Assembly: GCF_016921195.1 (NCBI RefSeq)
Contig: NZ_JAFGYF010000005.1
Coordinates: 124,001-188,000, forward strand
Direction of reading: 5' to 3'
Source of the DNA: Cellulosimicrobium cellulans
Lineage (GTDB): Bacteria > Actinomycetota > Actinomycetes > Actinomycetales > Cellulomonadaceae
DNA: 64,000 bases
How positions within the stretch are numbered: position 1 is the first letter of the stretch; each line of letters begins with the position of its first letter. The notes below the pieces were generated by a model. It saw only the letters and a list, made by a program, of their open reading frames with translations. It was not told the DNA's origin and searched no databases. The position numbers and the translations under genes were made by a program. Below, piece by piece: positions 38,351 through 51,110 of the stretch.

Positions 38351-38520
38351 GTGCTCGTGGTCCCCCGCGGTCGGCTCGGGCGTGTCGGTCCAGGCTGCCG
38401 GGCGGCGATCGGCCACGGCGGCGAGGCCACCCTAGTACGCGCCTCCCGCGCGCGGGGGTTCACCCGCGCCGCGGCGCCGGGCCGCGCCGAGCGGAGGCCC
38501 GTCGATGGCAAGATGTCCGC

Positions 38521-39204
38521 ATGAAGGTTCGTGTGCTCGTGGTCGACGACGACACCGCCCTGGCCGAGATGATCGGGATCGTCCTGCGCTCCGAGGGCTT
38601 CGAGCCGGTGTTCTGCGCGGACGGCGACCTCGCGCTCGAGACGTTCCGCAGCACCCAGCCGGACCTCGTGCTCCTGGACCTCATGCTCCCGGGCAAGGAC
38701 GGGACCGAGGTGTGCCGCCTCATCCGTGCCGAGTCGGGCGTGCCCGTCATCATGCTCACCGCGAAGAGCGACACGGTCGACGTCGTGCTCGGGCTCGAGT
38801 CGGGCGCCGACGACTACATCTCCAAGCCGTTCAAGCCCAAGGAGCTCGTCGCCCGCATCCGGGCGCGCCTGCGCCGCACCGAGGAGCCGGCCCCGGAGCA
38901 CCTGTCGATCGGCGACGTGGAGATCGACGTGACGGGCCACCGCGTCTCCCGCGGGGGCGAGCAGGTCGCGCTCACCCCGCTCGAGTTCGACCTCCTCGTC
39001 GCGCTCGCGCGCAAGCCCTGGCAGGTCTTCACGCGCGAGGTCCTCCTCGAGAAGGTGTGGGGTTACCGGCACGCCGCGGACACGCGCCTCGTCAACGTCC
39101 ACGTCCAGCGTCTGCGCTCGAAGATCGAGCACGACCCCGAGAACCCGGAGATCGTGCTGACCGTCCGCGGCGTCGGGTACAAGGCGGGCGCGACCCGCAC
39201 GTGA
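38521..39204 (+). CDS. mtrA: response regulator MtrA (OmpR/PhoB family)
   Basis: A 227-residue regulator. Receiver: Asp9-Asp11 acidic cluster (VVDDDTALAEM), phosphoacceptor Asp53 in LVLLDLMLPGKDG, and Lys in ISKPFKPKEL. The C-terminal winged helix reads LTPLEFDLLVALARKPWQVFTRE, VWGYRHAADTRLVNVHV and LTVRGVGYKAG. Together with the downstream kinase and lipoprotein genes this is the MtrA-MtrB-LpqB module controlling cell wall hydrolases, division and osmotic response in Actinobacteria. The ATG gives the standard length; its ribosome site is weak. Confidence 0.96.
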   Translation: MKVRVLVVDDDTALAEMIGIVLRSEGFEPVFCADGDLALETFRSTQPDLVLLDLMLPGKDGTEVCRLIRAESGVPVIMLTAKSDTVDVVLGLESGADDYISKPFKPKELVARIRARLRRTEEPAPEHLSIGDVEIDVTGHRVSRGGEQVALTPLEFDLLVALARKPWQVFTREVLLEKVWGYRHAADTRLVNVHVQRLRSKIEHDPENPEIVLTVRGVGYKAGATRT

Positions 39205-41042
39205 GCGCGACGGCCGGCTCCAGCGACGGGCGCTGGCGGGGGCTCTGGCGCCGGGTCCGTCGACGTGCGCGAGCGACCGCCCGCCGCGTCGTGTGGCGTT
39301 GGCGCTCGTCGATGCAGCTGCGCGTCGTGACCTCCGCGCTCGTGGTGGGCGTGCTCACGGTCGGCGCGCTCGGCGCCTACCTCACCGACGCGATGCGCGA
39401 CGGGCTCTACGAGCGGCGCGCGGCCGAGGTCGACCTGGAGAGCGCGCAGTCGACGCAGCAGGCGCGCAGCACGCTCGACGCGTCGCCTGCCGCGAACGCG
39501 ACGGAGGCGCAGTCGCTGCTGTTCGACCTCTTCTCCATGCTGCAGACCACGGGATCGTCGCGCGACGTCTTCCTGTGGCAGGCGGGAGGGTCGAGCACCG
39601 TCGGGTTCCTCGACCTGTCGACGAACCCGCAGCTCGTCGACCTCGTCACGCCCGAGATGCGCGCGGCCACCGTCGCCGCCGACGGCGAGCAGTACCTGCA
39701 GTCCGTCGCCATCCCGGTCGACCCGGCGGACCCGGACTCGTCGGTCGTGCCGGGCATCGTCGTGGGCTCCACGGTCGAGGTGCCCGTCGCCGGCACGTAC
39801 GAGCTCTACTACCTCTACGACCTCGAGGCCGACCAGGAGACGCTGCGCTTCCTGCAGTCCGTCCTGCTCGTCGGCGCGCTCGTGCTGCTCGCGCTGCTCG
39901 TCGGCATCACCGCGCTCGTCACGCGCCAGGCCGTGCTCCCCGTGCGGCAGGCGGCGACCGTCGCGGAGCGGCTCGCCGACGGCCGCCTCGACGAACGGCT
40001 CCCGGTCAAGGGGCACGACGAGATGGCGTCGCTCGCGCACTCGTTCAACGAGATGGCGCGGAGCCTCCAGGACCAGATCGGGCGCATGGAGGAGCTGTCG
40101 ATGCTCCAGCGCCGGTTCGTCTCCGACGTCTCGCACGAGCTGCGCACGCCGCTCACGACGATCCGCATGGCGTCCGAGGTGCTGTACTCCTCGCGCGAGG
40201 AGTTCGACCCCGTCTCGAAGCGATCGACCGAGCTGCTCCAGACCCAGCTCGACCGGTTCGAGGACCTCCTCGCGGACCTGCTCGAGATCAGCCGGTTCGA
40301 CGCCGGGGCCGCGGTCCTCGACGCCGAGCGCCGCGACCTGCGCGACGTCGTCAACGCCGCGGTCGACCACGCCGCCCCGCTCGCCGAGCGCAAGGGCGTC
40401 TGGCTGTCGGTCCACCTCGGGGACGAGCCCGTGACCGCGGACGTCGACCCCCGGCGGGTCGAGCGCATCGTGCGCAACCTCGTCGTCAACGCGATCGAGC
40501 ACGCCGAGGAACGGCCCGTGGAGATCACGGTCGAGGGCGACGGGCACGCCGTCGCGGTCGCGGTGCGCGACCACGGGGTCGGGATGACCGCGGACGAGGT
40601 CCAGCACGTGTTCGACCGATTCTGGCGCGCGGACCCGGCCCGCGCGCGCACGACCGGCGGCACGGGCCTGGGGCTCGCGATCTCGCTCGAGGACGCCCAC
40701 CTGCACGGCGGCTGGCTCGAGGCCTGGGGCCGCCCGGGGCGCGGCGCCAGCTTCCGGCTGACGCTCCCGCGACGCGCGGGCATCCGGCTCCAGTCCTCGC
40801 CGCTGCCGCTCGTGTCGGAGGCGGCGGTCGGCCGAGGGCTCCCCGCCGAGTGGAGCGCCACGACGGCGGTCGTCGAGGACGTCGAGGGGACGGCGGGCCC
40901 CGCCGACCTGCCCTCCGTCACGGGCGGGATCCCCGTCGTCCTGCCCCGCGACCACGACCCGTCCCCGGGCCGTGGGGCGGAACCCCCGCCCGGGGAGCAG
41001 ACGGAGCGGCTGACCACCGACGACGTGCAGGAGGCGCGATGA
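39201..41042 (+). CDS. mtrB: sensor histidine kinase MtrB
   Basis: A 613-residue membrane kinase from GTG overlapping the mtrA stop. Order: basic N-terminus, first membrane segment (RVVTSALVVGVLTVGALGAYL), ~150-residue external domain, second segment (VLLVGALVLLALLVGITALV), HAMP (RQAATVAERLADGRLDERL), dimerisation helix FVSDVSHELRTPLTTIRMA with His at ~312, and a HATPase domain with NLVVNAIEHAEE, RDHGVGM and TGGTGLGLAIS. It phosphorylates MtrA. The Pro/Gly-rich C-terminal ~90 residues are an extension beyond the catalytic domain. Confidence 0.95.
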   Translation: MSATAGSSDGRWRGLWRRVRRRARATARRVVWRWRSSMQLRVVTSALVVGVLTVGALGAYLTDAMRDGLYERRAAEVDLESAQSTQQARSTLDASPAANATEAQSLLFDLFSMLQTTGSSRDVFLWQAGGSSTVGFLDLSTNPQLVDLVTPEMRAATVAADGEQYLQSVAIPVDPADPDSSVVPGIVVGSTVEVPVAGTYELYYLYDLEADQETLRFLQSVLLVGALVLLALLVGITALVTRQAVLPVRQAATVAERLADGRLDERLPVKGHDEMASLAHSFNEMARSLQDQIGRMEELSMLQRRFVSDVSHELRTPLTTIRMASEVLYSSREEFDPVSKRSTELLQTQLDRFEDLLADLLEISRFDAGAAVLDAERRDLRDVVNAAVDHAAPLAERKGVWLSVHLGDEPVTADVDPRRVERIVRNLVVNAIEHAEERPVEITVEGDGHAVAVAVRDHGVGMTADEVQHVFDRFWRADPARARTTGGTGLGLAISLEDAHLHGGWLEAWGRPGRGASFRLTLPRRAGIRLQSSPLPLVSEAAVGRGLPAEWSATTAVVEDVEGTAGPADLPSVTGGIPVVLPRDHDPSPGRGAEPPPGEQTERLTTDDVQEAR

Positions 41043-42769
41043 CCACGACCGGGACGCTGCGTCGTCGGACCGTGCGCGCGCTCGCCGCCGGGTTCGCGAC
41101 GGCGTTCGTCGCCGCGCTCGGCGCGTGCGCCTCGATCCCCACGTCCGGACCGGTCACCGAGGGCGAGGCGACCCCGGAGGATCCCGGCCAGCCGTTCGTC
41201 AGCGCCGCGGCCCCGCGCCCCGACGCGTCCCCGTCCCAGATCGTCCAGGGCTTCCTCGCCGCCCAGGCCCAGGGCGCGCGGAGCTCGTTCGACGTCGCCT
41301 CGGAGTTCCTCACGCCGGAGGTCCAGGAGGAGTGGTCCCCGCTCGCCCAGGTGGCGGTCGTGGCGGGCGAGCCCGAGCTCGTCGTGGACGAGTCGACGCT
41401 CGAGGGCGGGACGACGACGGTCCGCACGACGGCGGAGCTCGTCGGCACCGTGGACGAGCACGGCGTCTACACCGAGGAGGTCCCCGGGCAGACCATCGAG
41501 ATCTCCTACGGCCTGGTGCGCGACGACCACGACCAGTGGCGCATCGACACGGTCGACGACGGACTGACGATCACCGAGACGAACTTCGCGCAGACCTACA
41601 AGCAGGTCAACCTCTACTTCCCGACCCTCGACCGGGAGTACCTCGTGCCCGACGCGCGCTGGTTCCCCAGCCGCAACTGGCAGGCGCTCGCGGTCCGGGA
41701 GACCCTGCGCGGGCCGGCGGAGTGGCTGGCCGGCTCCGTGGCGACCGTCGCCCCCGAGGGCACCGCGCTGAGCATCGACTCCGTCCCGGCGGCGGAGGGG
41801 ACGATCTCCGTGCCGCTCACGGATCCCGTCACCGCGGCCTCGTCCGCGGACCGCGCCCTCCTGCTGGCCCAGCTCCAGGCCTCCCTCGGGGGACGCGTCG
41901 AGATCACGGTCGACGTCGGCGGGTCGGTGCTCTCGGCCGACGAGGTCCCGACGATCGGCGTGGCCACGACCCCGGACGACCCGGTCGTCCTGGCGGGCGA
42001 CCAGATCATGAGGCTGCAGGGCCGCACGACCGAGCCGGTCGCGTCCGCCGCACCGCTCACCGGCCTCCAGCCCACGGCCCTCGCGTTCCGCGGGCGCTCC
42101 ACCGACGCGGCGTTCGTCGTCCGCGACGGAGGGAGCCGCATCGTCACGGCGCCGACCGCGGAGGCCGGGCCGACGACGCTCCTGACGGGATCGAACCTGC
42201 TCGCCCCGTCGATCGACCGCTTCCAGTACCTGTGGAGCGGTCCGCAGGTCCAGGCGGGTGCGTTGCAGGTCGTGAAACTCGGGGAGGCGGGTTCGGACGA
42301 GGCCGTGACCCCCGTCGCGGCGGCCTGGCTCGAGGGGCGCACGATCATGTCCGTGCGGGTCGCTCCGGACGGTGCGCGGATCGCCGTCGTGAGCGACGCG
42401 GGGAGCGGCGCGCAGATCCACGTCGCCGGCATCGTCCGCGACGAGGCGGGGCGCCCGACCCAGCTCTCCGAGCCGGTGCGGGTGGGCCAACCCGTGCTGG
42501 CGGCCACCCAGGTCACGTGGGTCGACCGCGCGCTCCTGGGGGTCCTCGGGCGGACGTCGGGGACGGCCGAGCCCGTGGTGCAGCGTGTCCCCGTCGGCGG
42601 GCCCACGGTGCCCTCGTCGCCGGTCGAGGACGCGGTCTCGCTCGCCTCGGCGACGGGCGCCTCCACGACGCTCGTCGGGACGAGCGACAGCAGCCTCTAC
42701 GCGGCGGGCACCTCGACCCTCTGGACCAGGGTCGCGACCGAGGTGCGGCTGCCCACCTTCCCGGGCTGA
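41039..42769 (+). CDS. lpqB: lipoprotein LpqB
   Basis: A 576-residue lipoprotein whose ATG overlaps the mtrB stop. The signal peptide ends at lipobox LGAC (Cys near residue 30). A GerMN (sporulation/germination) domain lies at ~200-320, including VNLYFPTLDREYLVPD and RETLRGPAEWL, followed by a C-terminal beta-propeller-like region (LAFRGRSTDAAFVVRDG, VAPDGARIAVVSD). In Actinobacteria LpqB interacts with MtrB outside the membrane and tunes its activity; the three-gene order is conserved. Confidence 0.95.
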   Translation: MTTTGTLRRRTVRALAAGFATAFVAALGACASIPTSGPVTEGEATPEDPGQPFVSAAAPRPDASPSQIVQGFLAAQAQGARSSFDVASEFLTPEVQEEWSPLAQVAVVAGEPELVVDESTLEGGTTTVRTTAELVGTVDEHGVYTEEVPGQTIEISYGLVRDDHDQWRIDTVDDGLTITETNFAQTYKQVNLYFPTLDREYLVPDARWFPSRNWQALAVRETLRGPAEWLAGSVATVAPEGTALSIDSVPAAEGTISVPLTDPVTAASSADRALLLAQLQASLGGRVEITVDVGGSVLSADEVPTIGVATTPDDPVVLAGDQIMRLQGRTTEPVASAAPLTGLQPTALAFRGRSTDAAFVVRDGGSRIVTAPTAEAGPTTLLTGSNLLAPSIDRFQYLWSGPQVQAGALQVVKLGEAGSDEAVTPVAAAWLEGRTIMSVRVAPDGARIAVVSDAGSGAQIHVAGIVRDEAGRPTQLSEPVRVGQPVLAATQVTWVDRALLGVLGRTSGTAEPVVQRVPVGGPTVPSSPVEDAVSLASATGASTTLVGTSDSSLYAAGTSTLWTRVATEVRLPTFPG

Positions 42770-42928
42770 TCACGGCGGCGACGCCGCGCCGTCCGGGGCG
42801 GCACGTCGCCTGTCCAGGGTGGACCACAGGACCGGCCGTCGGCCCGCACGAGCGCCCGTACGGCGCCGTCGTCCACAGGTCCCGCGACCGCGCCCGCACG
42901 CGGGACCCTGCCCGGGCAGGCTGGTCCG

Positions 42929-43819
42929 GTGCTCCTCCGTGCCCTCGACGACGTCGCGCGCCTCGTGCTGCCTGTCGCCTGCCCGGGGTGCGCCCGCCCC
43001 GACGTCCGCTGGTGCGCCGACTGCCTGGCGCCGCTCGGCGCTCCGCTGCGGCGCCGCGAGGAAGGAGCTCCGCGCCTCGACCGGCTCGACGGCGTCGCGC
43101 CCCTGCCCGTCTGGGCTCCGGCGCGTTACGAGGGCCCGGTGCGCGGCGTGGTCGTCGCGTGGAAGGACCGTGGCCGCGCCGACCTCGACCGTCCGCTGGC
43201 CGCGGTCGCGCGCCGCGCGGGCACCGCGCTCCCGGTGCTCCTCGGCGCGGGCGCCCGACCCGTCGCGAGGCCGTCGACGCGCGCGGTCCCCGGGCGACCG
43301 GCCCGAGCGGTCCTCGTCGTTCCCGCCCCGACGTCCGCCGCGGCGCGCAGGGCCCGCGGCCGGGACCCCGTCGTCGTGCTCGCGCGCGGTGTCGCGGCGG
43401 GCCTCAGGGCCTCGGGGACGCCGGCACGGGTCGCACCCCTGCTCGTGCAGCGCGGGCGTGCGCGCGACCAGGTCGGGCTGGGCTCCAGGGCGCGCGGCGC
43501 ACGTCTCGGCGCGGTCGGGGCCGCGACCGGGCCGGTGACGCGTCGTCGGGTGCGCGAGGCCGAGCGGGACCGGCTCCCGTGCCTCCTCGTCGACGACGTC
43601 CTCACCACCGGAGCGACCCTCGCCGCGAGCGAGACCGCCCTCGCCCGCGCCGGCCTTCCCGTGCTCGGGGCCTTCGTCCTCGCGGCGACACCCGCGCCCT
43701 CGAGGCGTCGTGAGGCCGCCCCGGAAGGCGCCGTGACGCGCCTCTCGACGACGGGCCGAAGGTCCTCCGGTTCACCTCCCGTTGGTGCTGCCGACACCCC
43801 GGAGCGCGGGTTAGTCTGA
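42929..43819 (+). CDS. comF: ComF family protein (amidophosphoribosyltransferase-like)
   Basis: A 296-residue protein from GTG. A four-Cys zinc site (ACPGCARP, then WCADC) begins the protein. A phosphoribosyltransferase-type domain follows with the PRPP loop CLLVDDVLTTGATLAAS near residue 215 and RARDQVGL. Homologues help take up DNA in competent bacteria; in Actinobacteria comF is a fixed neighbour of lpqB and hpf and its role is unclear. The central region (~95-140) is longer and more Arg/Ala-rich than usual. The last ~40 residues look disordered. Confidence 0.88.
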   Translation: MLLRALDDVARLVLPVACPGCARPDVRWCADCLAPLGAPLRRREEGAPRLDRLDGVAPLPVWAPARYEGPVRGVVVAWKDRGRADLDRPLAAVARRAGTALPVLLGAGARPVARPSTRAVPGRPARAVLVVPAPTSAAARRARGRDPVVVLARGVAAGLRASGTPARVAPLLVQRGRARDQVGLGSRARGARLGAVGAATGPVTRRRVREAERDRLPCLLVDDVLTTGATLAASETALARAGLPVLGAFVLAATPAPSRRREAAPEGAVTRLSTTGRRSSGSPPVGAADTPERGLV

Positions 43820-44007
43820 GGGCCAGTCGCCGCGGACGACGGAGGTGCAGCGCACGTCCGGCGCCGCGCGAGCGTACCGAGCGCGCGGCCTCGCGCCGCA
43901 AGGAGGTGGTAGCCCACCGCACCCGCAACGGGTGCTCCTACCGAATCCGAACGAGGCGCTCGGACGCATCGAGCCGGGCGCCGCACAAGATCCTCGCGGA
44001 GGCTCAC

Positions 44008-44661
44008 ATGGAGATCGTCGTCGTCGGCAGGCACACGGAAGTGGCAGACCGCTTCCGCCGGCACGTGGAGGACAAGCTCGCCAAGGTCCAGCAGCTCGCG
44101 CCCACGGCGCAGCGCGTGGACGTCGAGGTCACCCACGAGAACAACCCGAGGCTCTCCGGGGTTCGCGAACGCGTCGAGCTGACCGTGCGCGCCAAGGGAC
44201 CCGTCGTCCGTGCCGAAGCAGCGGCCGACGACCGGTTCGGCGCCCTCGACCTCGCGATGGACAAGCTCGCCGAGCGCCTGCGCCGTGCCCGCGACCGTCG
44301 CAAGGACCACCGCAACCACACCGTCGTGCCGCCCGTCGACGTGCGCCCCTACGACGCGGCCACGCACGCCGCACCCCCGCCGCCGGCGCCGACCGCGCCC
44401 ACCGAGCCCGGGGAGGCCGTCGAGACCACGCTCGGCGACTCGCCCGTCGTCATCCGGCAGAAGCTGCACTCCGCGGAACCCATGACCGTGGACGACGCGC
44501 TGTACGAGATGGAGATGGTCGGCCACGACTTCTTCCTCTTCGTCGACGTCGAGACCTCGCGCCCGTCCGTCGCCTACCGGCGCCGCGGCTGGACGTACGG
44601 GGTCGTCGCGCTCGACACGTCCTGCGACTGCGCCGACGCCGTGGTCGAGAAGACCGCCTGA
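44008..44661 (+). CDS. hpf: long-form ribosome hibernation promoting factor
   Basis: A 217-residue protein. The N-terminal S30AE domain (MEIVVVGRHTEVADRFRRHV, then KGPVVRAEAAADDRFGALDLAMDKL) binds the decoding site of the 30S subunit. A ~50-residue Pro/Ala linker leads to the C-terminal dimerisation domain (EPMTVDDALYEMEMVGHDFFLF and GWTYGVVAL), which joins two 70S ribosomes into a 100S dimer. ATG with GGAGG seven bases ahead. A 188-base leader between comF and this gene has an AAGGAGG sequence at ~43899 that is not placed before a start codon; the frame is open to 43906 but that extension is not family-like. Confidence 0.95.
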   Translation: MEIVVVGRHTEVADRFRRHVEDKLAKVQQLAPTAQRVDVEVTHENNPRLSGVRERVELTVRAKGPVVRAEAAADDRFGALDLAMDKLAERLRRARDRRKDHRNHTVVPPVDVRPYDAATHAAPPPPAPTAPTEPGEAVETTLGDSPVVIRQKLHSAEPMTVDDALYEMEMVGHDFFLFVDVETSRPSVAYRRRGWTYGVVALDTSCDCADAVVEKTA

Positions 44662-44669
44662 CCGGCACC

Positions 44670-44704
44670 GACGCGCCCGGACCCACCCCGGGTCCGGGCG
44701 CGTC
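44670..44704 (+). terminator. intrinsic terminator after hpf
   Basis: A perfect 15-bp stem (GACGCGCCCGGACCC with GGGTCCGGGCGCGTC) and five-base loop, nine bases after the hpf stop. No U-tract. Confidence 0.85.
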
Positions 44705-44848
44705 GCGCTGTCCGGACCCCGTCGTTCGTCGACCGGACGACCGTGGCGGGCCCAGAGGTGGTCGTGGCGCGTCCGGTGGCCGAGACGTGCCGGGAGCACG
44801 TGGTCGGCACGGGACGGGCGTGTGGGTGGGGGCGGGCAGGATCGGGGC

Positions 44849-46114
44849 GTGGTCGCCACGCCGTCGAGGTCCGAGTCGATGTCCCTGTCCCAGGCGCGCC
44901 GCGTCGCGCTCGCCGCGCAAGGGCTGCACCGTCCGCGCCCGTACGACGGCACGAGCGGTCGAGCGCCGACGATGCGGCAGGTCCAGGGGGTGATCGACCG
45001 CCTCGGGCTCCTGCAGATCGACTCGGTGAACGTGCTCGCGCGGGCGCACCTCATGCCGCTGTACGCGCGTCTCGGCCCGTACGACACGGCGCTGCTGGAC
45101 CGCGCGGCGGGACGGGCGCCGCGCCGTCTCGTGGAGACGTGGGCCCACGTCGCGTCGTACGTGCCGCCCAGCACGTGGCCGCTGCTCGAGTGGCGTCGCC
45201 GCCGGTACCGGACGGAGGCGTGGGGGACCATCAGCGCGGTCGAGATGAGCCACTCCGAGGCGGTGGAGGACGTGCGCCGCCTCGTCACCCAGCGCGGCCC
45301 GATCACGGCGAGCGAGGTGCACGAGATCCTGGAGGCGGAGGGTCGGGCGCACCCGCGGGACCGGTCGCAGTGGGGCTGGAACTGGACCGTCGCCAAGCGC
45401 GCGCTCGAGTTCCTGTTCTTCACGGGCGAGATCACGTCCGCGCGCCGCAACGGCGCGTTCGAGCGCTGCTACGACCTCACCGAACGCGTGCTGCCGCCGG
45501 AGGTCCTCGCGGCGCCGCCCGTCGCGGACGCCGACGCCGTCCGGGCTCTCCTCGAGATCGGTGCGCGGGCGCACGGGATCGGGACGCTGCGCTGCTTCAA
45601 GGACTACTTCCGGCTCAAGGGCCCCGCGGTGCGCACGGCGTTCGACGAGCTCGTCGAGGCGGGCACGCTGCGGCCGGTGACGGTGCGCGGCTGGGACGAG
45701 CCGACGTACCTGCACGCCGACGCCGCGCTGCCTCGGCGCGCGACCGCGACGACCCTGCTCAACCCGTTCGACCCGCTCGTGTTCGAGCGCACGCGGCTCG
45801 AGCGGCTGTTCGACGTGCACTACCGGATCGAGATCTACGTGCCCGCGGCCAGACGGGTCCACGGCTACTACGTCCTGCCGTTCCTCGAGGGCGAGCAGCT
45901 CACGGCGCGCGTCGACCTCAAGGCCGACCGGCGGGCCGGCGTGCTGCGGGTGCTGTCGGCGCACCGGGAGCAGGCGGCGGGGGAGCAGACGGCGGCGCGG
46001 CTCGCCGCGGAGCTCCGCGTGCTGGGCGGGTGGCTCGGCGTCCCGGACGTCGACGTCGCACCCTCGGGCGACCTGGCCCCTGCGCTCGCGGCCGAGGTGG
46101 CGGCGACGGGCTGA
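44849..46114 (+). CDS. ycaQ: crosslink-repair DNA glycosylase YcaQ-like
   Basis: About 421 residues of the HTH_42 superfamily. RLGLLQIDSVNVLARAHLMPLY contains the Q-I-D motif, matching the catalytic QxD of E. coli YcaQ (AlkX), which unhooks interstrand crosslinks. Three winged-helix segments are suggested (RRLVTQRGPITASEVHEIL, FDELVEAGTLRPVTV), and LNPFDPLVFERTRLERLFDVHYRIEIYVP is a family hallmark. The start is ambiguous: GTG at 44849 or ATG at 44879 (MSLSQARRVAL), with the frame open to 44822. It shares its superfamily with the AlkZ-like gene near 31 kb but has the other catalytic motif. Confidence 0.9.
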   Translation: MVATPSRSESMSLSQARRVALAAQGLHRPRPYDGTSGRAPTMRQVQGVIDRLGLLQIDSVNVLARAHLMPLYARLGPYDTALLDRAAGRAPRRLVETWAHVASYVPPSTWPLLEWRRRRYRTEAWGTISAVEMSHSEAVEDVRRLVTQRGPITASEVHEILEAEGRAHPRDRSQWGWNWTVAKRALEFLFFTGEITSARRNGAFERCYDLTERVLPPEVLAAPPVADADAVRALLEIGARAHGIGTLRCFKDYFRLKGPAVRTAFDELVEAGTLRPVTVRGWDEPTYLHADAALPRRATATTLLNPFDPLVFERTRLERLFDVHYRIEIYVPAARRVHGYYVLPFLEGEQLTARVDLKADRRAGVLRVLSAHREQAAGEQTAARLAAELRVLGGWLGVPDVDVAPSGDLAPALAAEVAATG

Positions 46115-46363
46115 CGGGTCGGTCGGGCCCCGCGGCCCCGGTGGGCGGGCCGCCCGCGTGGGGCCCCGACGTCGTACCCTGGCGCCGGGCTCGCCGGTGA
46201 GGTTCGTCGTCGGCGAAACCTGGGCTGGTCCGACGCCGCTCCGACTCGCCTACGATGTTGTGTGACGTTGCCGACGTCCGCTGCCGTGCGCGCCCGCGCG
46301 GGAGAGCGTCGGCGCTGCTCCCGGACCACCCGGCCCGGGCACCGATCGATACGGGAGTCCTGC

Positions 46364-49414
<3,051 letters not shown>

Positions 49415-49450
49415 TCCTCGGCCCGTCCGACGCACGTCGTGACGGGACCG

Positions 49451-49494
49451 CGACGGCGGGGCGCGTCACCAACGGGTGGCGCGCCCCGCCGTCG
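49451..49494. terminator. bidirectional terminator after secA
   Basis: A 20-bp stem, perfect except for one G-T pair (arms 49451-49470 and 49475-49494), with a four-base AACG loop. It sits between the convergent secA and Rv3235-like genes and would serve both. Confidence 0.88.
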
Positions 49495-49511
49495 TCGGGA
49501 GAGGTGCGCTG

Positions 49512-50102
49512 TCACCCGATCTCGAGCGCGACCACGCGCCACGTGCCGCGGCGTGCCTCGAGCCGTGCCGCGGCCGCACGGACACGGTCGCCGTCCTCGA
49601 CCACGACCGTGCCCTCCGCGACGCCGTCGCCGATGCGCAGCACGCGGGCGCGTCGCACGGTGACGGGCCGTGTCGTCGTCCGCCGCGGGCCGTCGGCGAC
49701 GAGCCGCGACCGCCGCGCGAGCGTCTCGTAGATCTCGGGCGACACCCACCGGGCGAGCTGGCCCACGGTGCGCTCGCCGCGCACGACCTCGACGGCAGCG
49801 CGCACGACGGCGCAGCACAGGGCGGTCGGGTCCGGGAGCGGGAGCGGTGCGGTCGGGGGCGCGAGGGGGCGGCCCCGTACGACGTGCTGCGGTGCCCGCG
49901 CGGTCGTGACGTCGTTCACGTCGATCGTCGCGACGGGGCGCTCGCCGACGCAGCGCAGCAGGCGAGCCGGCGGGTCGGCGGGCACGCTCGTGGTGCGGGT
50001 GGGGCGCCCGGGACGGCCGGGCGGCGCGGGGGTGGCCTGACGGCGCAGCGGCGCGACGACGTCGGTCGTGGTCTCGGCGGTGGTCAGCAGGGGAGCGGTC
50101 AT
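49512..50102 (-). CDS. Rv3235 family protein
   Basis: A 196-residue protein from ATG with an AAGGAG site. The first ~90 residues are Pro/Thr/Ala-rich. The compact C-terminus has LCCAVVRAAVEVVRGERTVGQLARWVSPEIYETLARR then a beta-rich part ending AAARLEARRGTWRVVALEIG, matching the actinobacterial Rv3235 (DUF6459) family near secA. No function is established to my knowledge. It follows the LysM gene by 28 bases and is probably cotranscribed with it. Confidence 0.78.
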   Translation of the reverse strand: MTAPLLTTAETTTDVVAPLRRQATPAPPGRPGRPTRTTSVPADPPARLLRCVGERPVATIDVNDVTTARAPQHVVRGRPLAPPTAPLPLPDPTALCCAVVRAAVEVVRGERTVGQLARWVSPEIYETLARRSRLVADGPRRTTTRPVTVRRARVLRIGDGVAEGTVVVEDGDRVRAAAARLEARRGTWRVVALEIG

Positions 50103-50130
50103 GGTGGGGCTCCTTCGCGGCGGGCGGTCG

Positions 50131-51072
50131 TCAGGAGGCCGGTGCGACGAGCACCTGGCCGGGGCGGACGAGGTCGGGGTCGTCCCCGATGACCCCGACG
50201 TTCGCGGCGTACCAGCGCTGCACCGCGTGGGCGACCTGCGCGTCGGACGCGCCGTCCGGCAGGTGGCGTGCGGCGATCGACCAGAGCGAGTCGCCGCGCA
50301 CGACGACGACCTCGCGCGGCCCGTCCGCGGGGACGTCCCGCACCACCGTGAGCACGGCGTCGCGCTGCTCGGTCGCGGTGACGGGTGACGTCGCCCGTGC
50401 CGGAGCCACGGCCGACGGTGTGCTCGCGTCCGTGCTCGGAGCGTCCGGGGCGTCCGGGGCGTCCGACGGCCTCGTGGGCGCGCCGGTCGCGGTGGCGGGT
50501 GGCTCCCCGGTCCGGGCGGTGACTGCCGGCGAGGGCTGGTCGGAGGGCGTCGTCGAGGCCGAGGGAGCGGGTGACGGAACGTCCGTCGGGAGGGGAGCGG
50601 GCTGCGCCGGCCCGGTCGGTTCGGGAGCGGTCGTCGACGTCTGCCACCCCAGGTCGACCGCCACGACGCCGGGGTCGGCGTCCGGGGCCGTGGCGGCGTG
50701 CGCGGTCCCCCCGGCCAGGGCCAGGCCCGCACCCACGGTCAGCCCCACGCCGGCCCGCGCGGCCCGGCGGACGACGGCAGGCGCCGCGCGCAGAAGGAGA
50801 CGTTCCCCGGCTCCCCACGAGCGGCCCACCGCGCGCGCGACGACGCAGCCGAGGCCGAGGAGGGCGCTGGCCGCCACCCAGGTGGCCGCCACCGCCCCGA
50901 GAGCGACGGCGAGAAGCTCGACGTAGGGCTCCGGGCGGGCAGCCGGGAGGCTGCCGACGAGGTGGGTGGCGCGCAGCGCGAGCGCCGTGACGGCGCCGCC
51001 CATGACGAGGACGAGCGCGAGGAGGACGGTGACGCCTCCGGCTCGCCCGGGTACGGCGGTACGACGGTCCAT
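50131..51072 (-). CDS. LysM-domain membrane protein
   Basis: A 313-residue protein. Two hydrophobic segments at the N-terminus (VTVLLALVLVMGGAVTALAL, then VELLAVALGAVAATWVAASALLGLG) and a third near 115 precede a ~110-residue Pro/Thr/Ser-rich linker. The C-terminal ~55 residues are a LysM domain: VVVRGDSLWSIAARHLPDGA, NVGVIGDDPDLVRPGQVLVAP, expected to bind peptidoglycan. The layout suggests a wall-contacting anchor. The upstream region contains 10-bp direct repeats. Confidence 0.88.
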   Translation of the reverse strand: MDRRTAVPGRAGGVTVLLALVLVMGGAVTALALRATHLVGSLPAARPEPYVELLAVALGAVAATWVAASALLGLGCVVARAVGRSWGAGERLLLRAAPAVVRRAARAGVGLTVGAGLALAGGTAHAATAPDADPGVVAVDLGWQTSTTAPEPTGPAQPAPLPTDVPSPAPSASTTPSDQPSPAVTARTGEPPATATGAPTRPSDAPDAPDAPSTDASTPSAVAPARATSPVTATEQRDAVLTVVRDVPADGPREVVVVRGDSLWSIAARHLPDGASDAQVAHAVQRWYAANVGVIGDDPDLVRPGQVLVAPAS

Positions 51073-51110
51073 CGGTGCCCCCTGCGTTGCCGTCTGTGGA
51101 CGACGGCTCT

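Noticed and set aside
43906-44007. N-terminal extension of HPF from the GTG at 43906
   Set aside because: AAGGAGG directly abuts that GTG with no spacing, and the ATG at 44008 starts the conserved S30AE domain.
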